Below are positions 11,215-20,282 of a stretch of 64,000 nt of DNA, piece after piece. A model generated the notes under the pieces. That model had not been told where the DNA came from and did not search any database. It worked only from the letters and a program-made list of their open reading frames with translations. Source of the stretch: Brachionus manjavacas. Its lineage: Eukaryota > Rotifera > Eurotatoria > Ploima > Brachionidae. Positions within the stretch are counted from its first letter, which is position 1; each line of letters starts with the position of its first letter. Made by a program: the position numbers and the translations under genes. The stretch lies in contig JAHQIY010000017.1 of assembly GCA_019054805.1 (NCBI GenBank), positions 1,984,001 through 2,048,000 on the forward strand, written 5' to 3'.

Positions 11215-11883
11215 ATGCCATCTTATAAATTGACATATTTTGATGGACGTGGTCGTGCTGAATTGACCCGATTAATCTTTGTGGCTGCTGGTGTTCCTTT
11301 TGAAGACGAAACTTTTCCTTTCTCAGAATGGCCTGGAAAGTTTAAAGCTGGTTATTTTCTTTTCAAAAATCTATTAAAAATAATAATTTTTTTATACACA
11401 GAAACACCACTTGGACAAGTTCCATTTTTGACTGTTGATGGTGAAAAAATACCACAAAGTATTGCTTTTGCAAGAATGCTTGCTAAGAGATTTAACATGG
11501 CTGGAAATGATGAACTTGAACAAGTCAAAACTGATGTTGTCATCGATACAGTAACTGACTTACAAAACGCTCACTATTTGAGAGCGTTTGATGAAACTGT
11601 GGAAGATCAAGGTCCTTTGATTGCCAAATTTTTGGTTGAAGAAGCGCCAGTTCATTTGGAAAGAATAGAAAAACTTATTAGTCTTTATGGAAGCGAAGGC
11701 TTTTCAGTTGGAAACTCTCTTAAGTGGTCTGATTTGCATGTATTTGATATAACATCATCAATGCTAAAATTAAATCCGACCATTTTGGATAAATTTCCAA
11801 GAATTCAAACTGTTAGAAAAACAGTTGAATCAAATGAAAAGATAGCAGTTTATTTGAAGGCTAGACATGAAACTGATTTTTAA
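11215..11883 (+). CDS. Sigma-class glutathione S-transferase, copy B
   Basis: Exons 11215-11350 and 11402-11883 encode 205 aa. The 51-nt intron (GTTATT donor, ACACAG acceptor, phase 1) sits exactly where it does in copy A, after KFKA and before TPLGQ. The intron has no in-frame stop and is a multiple of three, so the unspliced reading frame stays open. I chose the ATG at 11215 rather than an upstream TTG because MPSYKLTYF is the conserved sigma start. Tyr8, [12 protein letters not shown] and the IPQSIAFAR Gln-Ser motif are all present. Compared with copy A it differs mainly around the end of exon 1 and in helix 5. AATAAA signals follow within 90 bp. It is expected to be an active cytosolic GST. 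Confidence 0.93.
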   Translation: MPSYKLTYFDGRGRAELTRLIFVAAGVPFEDETFPFSEWPGKFKAGYFLFKNLLKIIIFLYTETPLGQVPFLTVDGEKIPQSIAFARMLAKRFNMAGNDELEQVKTDVVIDTVTDLQNAHYLRAFDETVEDQGPLIAKFLVEEAPVHLERIEKLISLYGSEGFSVGNSLKWSDLHVFDITSSMLKLNPTILDKFPRIQTVRKTVESNEKIAVYLKARHETDF

Positions 11884-13134
11884 AATCATTCTGGTCTAGT
11901 GAAGTAAAATTTATTTTCAAATATTTAAAAAACTTTTATGTTTAAAAATAAAATGATTAAATAAAATTTTTTTAATTTGTTATGCCCAAATTTTAGATTT
12001 AAAAATCATTGAGTTTAGTCGGGTTAGCTATCATATGAATGTATAATATACAATCAGACAAAATTACTATCATAAAATGATAGCATAATTTATGATAGTA
12101 ATATTTTTTAATTAAAAATTATTGATTGTAATTTTTATTATTTTTGTATGTTTATAAAATAAAATCAAAGGAAAATTACTTAATATTAATCAATTTACAT
12201 TTTAATCAAAAATATTCTTATTTATATAGATTTCTGTTGATATTTTTATAGAATTCGTGATTTTTTCGATCTTTTAATTTCAAATGTTTACTTTCTTGCA
12301 TCAATTTTTAAATCTTAGTTTGAAAAAGAATGAAAAATCAACAAATTGAATGGACAAAAAATAGATCCTAATTTTATTACCAAAAACAAAAATTTAAATT
12401 AAAATTAAATTAAATTTTTACAAAAATTTACTCACTTAAAAATTTAAAAAAGTACTCTAATATTAAAAAAAAAGTTTATTATAAAGCTCCCTTCATTTTG
12501 CAAATAATTTGGTCATGTTTTTTAAAAGTGTTGAGGCTTTACCTCGGGTTTGTTAAATGCTATCTGTAATCTTAACTTTTATTTTGGCCAAAAATTCAAA
12601 CAGTATTTCTTTTTTCAGTACTTTTCTATCTGTTATGTGCAAGGAGCTTCCATATGTGACCTTTTAGTCGGCCACTTCGGCAAACTAGTCTTGCTTAAAG
12701 ATTGTTTATTATTATTATTGTTATTTTTACTTCAGGTTTAGTGTTTACTGGGACAGCTCTTCGATGGCCGAAGAACTTATGGTGAAAACCAGAGTTGTTT
12801 CTCATGATCTCACGGTCATGTTTAGCAATAAAAAATGACTGGAAAAATGCTATGACAGTAGTTGAGAATTAGGCGAAAATTTTCGTGGTCTTCCATTCCT
12901 AGAATAATTACTCTACATTAATCGAGAAACAGGAAAATTTATTGATACATTTTTAATTATTTTAATTTATTAATTAATTTATTGGTTTATTAAATTAATC
13001 GTTAATTTGATTAATTTGTAAAATTGGAGAAAAAATTGACTTTGGGATCTCGGAACTTCGAGTCATCAAGATTAAGACAATTTATTATTTTTTTAATTTA
13101 AAAATATAGTAATTCAGGGTTGAACCGTTAATGG
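11884..13134. other. Intergenic region with a hairpin and a possible LINE 3' tail
   Basis: A perfect 13-bp inverted repeat, TTACTATCATAAA (12064-12076) against 12089-12101, lies about 180 bp after GST copy B. Around 12640-12725 a GC-richer stretch ends in a (TTA)n run, like the LINE tail at 38.8 kb, suggesting a small 3'-end fragment. Otherwise it is AT-rich without genes. Confidence 0.45.
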
Positions 13135-13880
13135 GGTAAAACCGTGAATTCTTCTTTGAATGACTTTAACTTTTCTTTGAAAAAAATTTTTCTATTAAAT
13201 AAAAAAAAAATATAAAGAACGTCTTTGTTAATAAAAATGACCAATAAAAAAGAATTTTTTATTTTTTTTATTTCAAAAAAAAACTTTTTGATAATTGGTA
13301 AAAATTTGAACAAAGAACACTGTTGTATGTATTTTTTGATGCTGATTACGAATTTCTTGTTGAAAAATTCAAAATTTAACCGATTTTCTGTTATTTTAAA
13401 ATAAAATAAGTTTAAGAAAAAAATGGGATTGGGGTTAAACCGCTAATTTCATTTATTGCAATAAATTGTGTGAATTTTCTATTTGATTGATATTTAAAAA
13501 AAAAACTTTTTAAAAATGCCGAGAAGTTACTTCCAAAAAACCCATAAAGCTTATAGTGAAGAACCTTTACAAATAGCCATTGCTGAAATTGAAGCTAAAA
13601 TATTAAACAAACATCAAGCTTCTGTGCGTTTTAACATTCAACACTTAACGACCGAATCAATGAAAAGTATAAAAGACCTGCAAATGGTAAAGGTGCGACC
13701 CCATGGATCCCTAAAAAATTTGAGACGCTTTTAGTTGAAGAGATCAAACAATTAGCTGATTGGGGTCATGGTATTAATTTTGCTAGCATTGGTATTAATT
13801 TTGCTAAAATAGTATACATATATTTTCTTATACTTTTTTTTGTATTTTAATTGCTTGAATTTATGAAATTCACGGATATA
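13135..13880 (+). mobile_element. pogo/Tigger-like DNA transposon remnant
   Basis: The reading frame from 13516 begins MPRSYFQKTHKAYSEEPL and continues through IEAKILNKHQASVRFNI, which matches the N-terminal pipsqueak/CENP-B-type helix-turn-helix of pogo-superfamily transposases. It then shifts frame: from about 13690 another frame reads TPWIPKKFETLLVEEIKQLA and DWGHGINFA, the next expected segment. The catalytic DDE domain is absent, so this is a broken 5' part of a transposase. Short inverted sequences CCGTGAATT (about 13139) and AATTCACGG (about 13869) could be terminal repeats, but they are short and that is only a suggestion. Confidence 0.65.
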
Positions 13881-13984
13881 TTTTTTTTATAAAAAAAAAA
13901 AAAAAAAAAAAAAGTTATTTATAAAATATGTAAAATAAGTTATTTAAAAATTGTATCTAAAGATAGCTTATTTGAAAAAAAAAA

Positions 13985-14080
13985 AAGGGCAATTGGCTGT
14001 TAAAGTGGGGCGTCTACGTGCGCCACTACTTGGAGACTCAAGTCTCCCACAGCATTTATAGTACTACTACTACTACTAAC
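13985..14080 (+). mobile_element. LINE 3' end with (ACT)n tail
   Basis: A short GC-richer segment contains an imperfect hairpin (GGAGACT...AGTCTCC, about 14030-14049) and ends in a TACTACTACTACTAC microsatellite. That is how several LINE 3' ends in this window finish. No coding part remains. Confidence 0.45.
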
Positions 14081-14289
14081 TGATTACCAATTTCTGAAAT
14101 GTCACCAAAGAATCTTTTACATGTTATAACAGCGTGTCAGTAAATACTGTACTTTATTTTTTTTAAATAATAATTTTATTGACTTGCTGAAATTAAAAAA
14201 TTAAATTCAAAATAGACCCTTCGAAATTGTCTATTTTTATACTATGAAAAAATTCATTCAAAAATCAACAAAAAAAACGAAAAATATCC

Positions 14290-14560
14290 AAAAAAAATTA
14301 TCTTCATCAACGAATTCTGGCCCGACTTGGAGAATCCTGCAAATTTGCCTGAAGCTAGATCTTTTAAAGATTTTTGGTCAATATTGAAAGAAAAACTCTA
14401 CGAGAATGGCTTGGAAGCGAAAACACTTCATAAATTGAGGCTCAGGATACTAAAATTTCTGCGTCAAATCAGCATAACATCCCTACTGATCCTAATGGAA
14501 GGTATTAAAATTCGGATTGACAAAATTCGAAGAAATAATATAAAAGAAAAAAGTTTTTAA
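14290..14560 (+). mobile_element. Tc1/mariner-type transposase C-terminal remnant
   Basis: From about 14310 the sequence reads WPDLENPANLPEARSF, then DFWSILKEKLYENGLEAKT, LHKLRLRI, and LILMEGIKIRIDKIRRNN. This is the pattern of the C-terminus of a Tc1/mariner DDE transposase (W-P-x-x-S-P-D-L-N-P-I-E, then W..LK..VY). The third catalytic residue region is altered (EAR where NPIE is expected). Only about 80 codons remain and no terminal repeats were found, so the copy is dead. Confidence 0.7.
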
Positions 14561-14762
14561 ATATCTTTCCATCAGTCTTCATGCTTTAAAATGATTAAGT
14601 TGTAACCTTTTGAAAAAATTCTGCAAACTTTGTCTTCACCCGTTATAAATGTTTAATTTTTTGTTCCAGATACTTGTTAAACTTCATTCGGCATCATTAA
14701 TAGATCATTTAAATTTAAGATTTTTTTTCAATTTCTAAGTTTTATTATGAAAAAATTTTTTT

Positions 14763-15688
14763 TTAACTCAAAAGTATCATTTTTTGCATCTTTCTTCTAT
14801 TGTCTAGAAAGCATTTCAAATTTGGATTTTCTTCAACTTTATTTCTATTTTTTTTCAGTTTGGGATAATTATCCAAAACAAATGAGTCCAATTTTATCAC
14901 ATTGCTTACTAAATCATGAATGAACAAATCGGCCACAGTTAACTAAAAAAACAAAATTGAAAATAAACTTAAAGGTATTATTAAAATTTAAAATCACCTG
15001 ATTCCCAACAGCATATCCATTTTTGCCAAATTTGTCAATCAAAATCTCTACATTCCTTAAAAAATCCCCAGCCACATGCTTCAAAAAGTTTTCAATAATT
15101 TCTTCTTTTTCATCAGTTGGGAAGAGAACTTCTGGAAAAACATACGCTGCCAAAAGATCCATAAAATCTTTGCACAAATCGAGAACAAAATCAACTTTGA
15201 CTATTTCATAACTATCACTACCAGCTAAATTCATTTCTCTGGCCAAATATCTAGCGATTGCCATCGATTGAACGAGAGTCGACTCTTTATCTATCTCCAA
15301 ATTAGGCAGCTGTTCCAATGGAGTTTCTATTAACAAAAATCAAACTCATTTTTTTATTATTAGATAATTTACTTTTTTTTTTAGTTCGCCAATCTGTAAA
15401 ACCGATTCTTTCATCATTAAAATCAGTATTCGAAACAGCGAATATTAATCTTAAAAGTTCTCCCCTTCCAGTAAAATCAAAATAGTTAAGTTTGTAATTT
15501 CTTGGCTCTACTGATGTTTGGCTTGAAGCTAGGGTTGAATTTTTTCTTGAATTGTTAGACACAAATTCTGACACTTGGTCAGCTTGGTCATCAAATTCAT
15601 TTTCAATGCTATTGTCTGAAATACGTCTCTCTGAAGTTTTTTCTTTTTCAGGTTCTATAGCCTGAATTTTTGAAGAACCACAGCCCAT
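14763..15688 (-). CDS. Sigma-like glutathione S-transferase with an N-terminal acylation leader
   Basis: Three minus-strand exons: 15688-15373, 15326-14998 and 14942-14763 (274 aa). Introns are 46 nt (phase 1, at the same place as in GST A/B, before TPLEQLP) and 55 nt (phase 0, after GYAVGNQ). The first ~65 residues are unlike normal GSTs: MGCGSSK, then acidic and Ser/Asn-rich sequence. MG at the start with Ser at position 6 fits an N-myristoylation signal and Cys3 a palmitoylation site, so membrane anchoring is likely. The GST fold follows: YKLNYFDFTGRGELLRLIF with the catalytic Tyr, and LVQSMAIARYLA with the Gln-Ser pair. The C-terminal domain continues to LTVADLFIHDLV. The tail diverges from the usual RPETPF ending. 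Enzymatic activity is plausible but unproven. Confidence 0.85.
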
Positions 15689-16098
15689 AGTTTAAGATTT
15701 TAGGCATATTTCTTTTTGTTTTTGTTAAAATTTTAGAAGTTGCGTACAAAAGATTAGATAAAAGAGTTTTTAGTATCATAGCAACATAATCATTTTGGCA
15801 ATATAAGTATCTTTTTTTTAAGATAAAAAAGAAAAGGTAAAATAATAAATTCAAATTTATAGTCGGTTCTAAACAAATGTCAAATTGATAAAAAATTTAA
15901 ATAAAATAAATCTCTTTTCTATTTATCAAAAAATATTCAGATCAGAATTTTTATCTTGTCGTCGATTTTGATAATTATGCCTCATCTTCCCTTAAAATAA
16001 TATGATTTACAGATTTAAAAGGAAGAGTTAAAGAAAATTTTTTTAATACTTTTAAAGATAACATTTTTCTTTTTTAAAAAAAAATTTAAATTAGCTTA
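15689..16098. other. Upstream region of the acylated GST gene
   Basis: AT-rich sequence of about 400 bp up to the MITE. I see no gene. Confidence 0.5.
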
Positions 16099-16339
16099 CA
16101 GTGCCGGAAAACTTGTCACATCATTACATATGATATCATATGATTTCATATGATATCAGCTAATATCAGGAAAAAAATATTTTACAAATTTTTACATATA
16201 AAAATTCAAATTTTAATTCACCTGATATTATCTTATATCAAATGATAATAGCTGATATCAGCTGATATGAGGAAAGTTTAAAAAAATGATATCAAATGAT
16301 ATCAGATGATATGATGTGACAAGTTAATTTCCGGTACTG
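16099..16339. mobile_element. 241-bp MITE with CAGT termini and TA target duplication
   Basis: The left end CAGTGCCGGAAAACTTGTC and the right end (reverse complement CAGTACCGGAAATTAACTTG) form imperfect terminal inverted repeats of about 28 bp, flanked by TA on both sides (16097-16098 and 16340-16341). The interior is built from ATGATATCA-like words, so the whole element can fold on itself. CAGT ends with a TA duplication are typical of Tc1/mariner-mobilised MITEs. There is no coding capacity. A partial relative seems present near 56411-56460. Confidence 0.85.
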
Positions 16340-16504
16340 TATTTGGACGGATTAATACAAGGAAAAACAAGATTAAATAAGTTTGGGAAAAAATTGAAAA
16401 TTATTTTAATTTTGATTTTGATTTTTACTATTTAAATTGTAAAATTTTTTTGATTTATTTTTTATTTTATCTAATTTAATTTAATTTTAATTATATTTTT
16501 TTAT

Positions 16505-16556
16505 TCTGAAAGAGGAGTTGCTCGTTGTAGATAAAATAATAAATAAATAAATAAAA
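16505..16556 (+). mobile_element. LINE 3' tail with (AATA)n
   Basis: TTCTGAAAGAGGAGTTGCTC followed by an (AATA)n run matches, in the opposite orientation, tails at 43684, 55118, 56290 and 56490. It is a solo 3' end of the same LINE family. Confidence 0.55.
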
Positions 16557-16695
16557 AATTTTCAGTTTAAAATTGATTCAAGGTGAAAGAAAATGACTTG
16601 AAAATTTTAAAGTTCAGAAAAATTGATCAACTGGATCAAATTACAATTTTTTTAAATGTGAAATTTAATTAGATATTTTTTTTTAAATAAAAATT

Positions 16696-16768
16696 CGCCC
16701 GATAAGGGGCTCGAACCCTTGGCCTTGAGATTAAAAGTCTCACGCTCTACCGACTGAGCTAACCGGGC
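16696..16768 (-). tRNA. tRNA-Lys (anticodon TTT), copy 4
   Basis: Identical 73-nt cloverleaf on the minus strand. The flanks (CTGTAA before, AATTTTTATTT after) match copy 3 at 10706. Confidence 0.97.
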
Positions 16769-17838
16769 TTACAGTTATTTACTATTTTATTAGATTGTTT
16801 AATTGTTTATTATTTTGAAAAATACTCATAAAATAAATAATTTTCACTTAAACTAGAGTATTTTTGTTAAAGAAAAATTATAACAAATGTAAATATTTTA
16901 AATTTTCATAAAAAAAAAAACTGATTTGATCGATTATTTAAGTATCAATTCTATTTTTTTATTTAAAAAGAATAAATTTATTTGGTTCAAAACCGATTTT
17001 TGAATAAAAATAATTAATAAAGAATTTCTTAACACTGAAAGTTCCAATTTTTTTCATCGTTAAGATCCAAAAAGTCTTAAAAAATTTTTCTCATAACATT
17101 AAATGGAAAAAATATATTTTTTTGGTTATTCTAATCTTATATTTTATAAATTTTTGTTTTTATTAAAATAATATTAATAAATTAATTCAAGCAGCCTTAA
17201 TTTTGCCGAATTTTTGAAAAAAATAATTAGAATATGGATAACAATAATAGAGCTCATTTTTTTTTTACAATTAAGAACAGTCTTATTTACGTCGTAACAT
17301 TTCTTATTTTTATTCTACAATTATTTGGAATTATGAATATAATAATGATTTATTAGTTAATTAAAATATTTCAAAAATTACTGAATCTAAAGAAAAAATT
17401 AATGAAAAGCATTAAAAATTCGGTTTTAAGTCAAAATTAATATAGCACTTTGTGTTTTAAGATTTTTTTTTATTATAATTTTGTTTAAGTTACTCAGGCA
17501 GTGTCCTTCCTAATTTTTTTTCCTTACAAACAGTTATTGTGACTTAGGGATTTCGAAATTAATCTACTTCCAAGAAAAAAAAAAAGAAGTCAAGTAATGT
17601 TGAAGTTTATGGTATATTTTTAATGCTCAAAATGATCAAACCAAGTTTTAATTATTAAATAAATTGTTATTATTTGAAATAATAATTGCAGAGGTATATT
17701 TTTGGATTTAACATTCTTTATTCAACCTTAAGGTAAACTCTGCATTATCAAAATTATTATTGCAGAGTGCACACCATCTAAATGATACAATTTTAAGTGA
17801 ATTATTTTTTGTAGACTTATGCAGAGTTTGCCTCTATA
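16769..17838. other. AT-rich intergenic region
   Basis: About 1 kb of AT-rich sequence. I see no genes or repeats that I can define. Confidence 0.5.
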
Positions 17839-18729
17839 CAGCGGTTCTAATAAAATCGTAACGCAGTTCGGCCGGCCGGCGCGGCCTCGGCCATTTTGTC
17901 GGCCCGGCGCGGCCTACAAACGGCGCAGGCGCGGCTTTCGATGGCGTCGGCGCGGCCGGCCTAGTCGGCCAAGTTGTTCGGCCATGTCGGCCAAGTTGTT
18001 CGGCCATGTCGGCCATTTCGGCCAAGGGGTTCGGCCATCTCGGCCGGCCTAGTCGGCCAAGTTGTTCGGCCATTTCGGCCAAGGGGTTCGGCCATTTCGG
18101 CCAAGTTGTTCGGCCATTTCGGCCATTTCGGCCAAGGGGTTCGGCCATCTCGGCCGGCCTAGTCGGCCAAGTTGTTCGGCCATTTCGGCCAAGTTGTTCG
18201 GCCATTTCGGCCAAGTTGTTCGGCCATTTCGGCCAAGTTGTTCGGCCATCTCGGCCGGCCTGGTCGTCAAAGTCGGCCAAGTTGTTCGGCTATATTTTGT
18301 TAGTTTAATTTTGATACCGCTATTAAATTTTAAATTTTATTCGTGGAGTGTTTTACTCTTTTTTGTATCTTCAAATAAAATTTAATAGCGGTATCAAAAT
18401 TAAATTAACAAAAGTAATTAAAATTTTTTGGATCAAAAAAAAATTTTAAGATAAAAATATTAAAGTTTTAATAAAATGTGAAATGGTAGACATGGCCGAA
18501 CACCTTGGCAGAAATGGCCGATATAGCCGAACAACTTGGCCGACTTTGACGACCAGGCCGGCCGAGATGGCCGAACAACTTGGCCGACTTGGCCGAACAA
18601 CTTGGCCGACTTGGCCGAACAACTTGGCCGACTTGGCCGAACAACTTGGCCGACTAGGCCGGCCGCGCCGACGCCATCGAAAGCCCCGCCGGCCGGCCGA
18701 ACTGCGTTACGATTTTATTAGAACCGCTG
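17839..18729. mobile_element. GC-rich foldback-type DNA element with inverted minisatellite arms
   Basis: The ends are inverted copies of about 45 bp, starting CAGCGGTTCTAATAAAATCG at the left and ending with its reverse complement at 18729, flanked by TA (or TATA). Inside each end is a tandem array of a roughly 22-bp GC-rich unit built on TTCGGCCAAGTTG and TTCGGCCATTTCGGCC. The left arm (about 17860-18297) and right arm (about 18490-18690) carry the unit in opposite orientations, so the element is one large palindrome. The AT-rich centre has its own inverted repeat (about 18296-18332 against 18375-18413). This is the architecture of foldback transposons: long terminal inverted repeats made of tandem repeats. 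No transposase is visible, so it is non-autonomous. The G+C contrast with the flanks is extreme. Confidence 0.85.
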
Positions 18730-19149
18730 TATATAACAAAGTATTTTAAATCCAAAAATGTATCTCTGCACTGATTTTAAGAAATAACAATTTATTTCAT
18801 AATTAAAGCTTGATAAACTTCAAAATTCCTAAAAACAGATACTTCTGATACTTTATTTTAAATTCGTCAAAATGATAGATTAAAGTATTAAATTATCTAT
18901 AAATAATAAAACCTTAATATTCTAAAAAAGTATCGAATTATTGATTTAACCTTTTTTTAAAATTCTAAAAAAGGAATGTATAAATAAGTTCTTAATTGAG
19001 CTAAACAAGCTTATTCTTGAGACACTTACACTTCTAATAAATTTCTTAAAATAAAATTATTTTATAATAAAAAATTATTTGAATAAAAAGTGATTGACTA
19101 GCTGACTATTAAGTTTTTGATTTAATCTAAAAAAAGTATCAAGGTATCA
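18730..19149. other. AT-rich spacer
   Basis: AT-rich sequence between the foldback element and the 3' end of a LINE. No gene is visible. Confidence 0.5.
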
Positions 19150-20282
19150 AATATGATTCCTAATATTTATTTATTTTTTTATTGAATTGAATTAACCTCC
19201 TTTAAGGAGAAGTAAAAAAAAAAAAATATATAAAAAGATTTTTTGTGTTTTTGTGTTTTTTTAAAAATGAAAAATTATTACCTAAAAATAAAATTACAAA
19301 AAATAAAAAAGGAACATTAGTTGGAAAATAGAAAAAGGCATGAAAGTTAGAAAGCAAGATAATTTGGACCAAAATTTATGAATTTCTTTTATTTTGAATT
19401 AGCTCGTTTAGGAGAGTTCTGAAATGTTTTGATTTTAAATTGCATAGACATAACCAAATTGAATCAGATATACCATCATTAGAAATCAGATTAATCTTAA
19501 GATTTTCTTTAAGTTGGTTTGTATTTACTGTAATTTTTGAGGTTTCAATTTTAAAGTACTTGGAAATAAGAACCAAGTCAGAGGAAAAAGATTTATTAGA
19601 GGGGGGTCATTAAGCATATATTTTAAAAATTGTGATGATAGATAATTATATTTAATTGTATCAATAAAAGTTAGTTTTGAAAATAGATAAAGTTCATCAA
19701 AGTTGAAAACTTTCAGTACTTTTAAGACTCGTGATATGTGACAATAGGCTTTTAAACCAAACATTTGTCTAATTAAGTTGTTTTGTAATTTATTTATTGA
19801 ATCCTTTGTGGTCGAATTAAGAGTGAGAGCCTCAAGACCATATGTGAATTTAGATAAGCAATATGTTTTGTATATAAATGATTTGAATTTAGGTGAAGAG
19901 GAAGGACTATTTTTAGGCAGAAGATACGAAATTCCAAAAAAGATGCTCTGAACTTTTTTAAAATTTATAATTGCCTGTGTGTTAAAGTCAAGATTAGAAT
20001 CTTTAATAAATCCTAAGTATTCTAACTGATTTGCTTCTTTAAGTTCGGATCCATTAAGGTGAAATAACGACTTAAATAATTGAATGCCAAAGTTAACAAT
20101 TTTTGTTTTATTAAGGTTAAATTTTTTTCTCCATTTATTCTCATAAGTCCCACAAATATCCAAAAGCATTTGTAGATGGGAGTCAACTAGGCTTATTAAG
20201 ACTATATCATCTGCGTAGACAATGATAGAAACATTAAGATTTTTATAAAGAGCTCCAAGTTCATTGTTAAGGCATTCTATTA

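Noticed and set aside
13128-13313. A Phe/Lys-rich open frame on the minus strand
   Set aside because: Low-complexity translation of A/T runs; no start context or conservation signal.
8336-16768. The four tRNA-Lys copies as SINE heads
   Set aside because: All four fold perfectly, are identical and have terminator-like T-runs but no shared SINE body or tail.
17819-18749. Overlapping open frames of up to ~148 codons on both strands in the GC-rich block
   Set aside because: GC-rich tandem repeats with few stops give open frames in several registers; the translations are simple repeats (GRNGRTTWP-type) and sit inside the foldback element.
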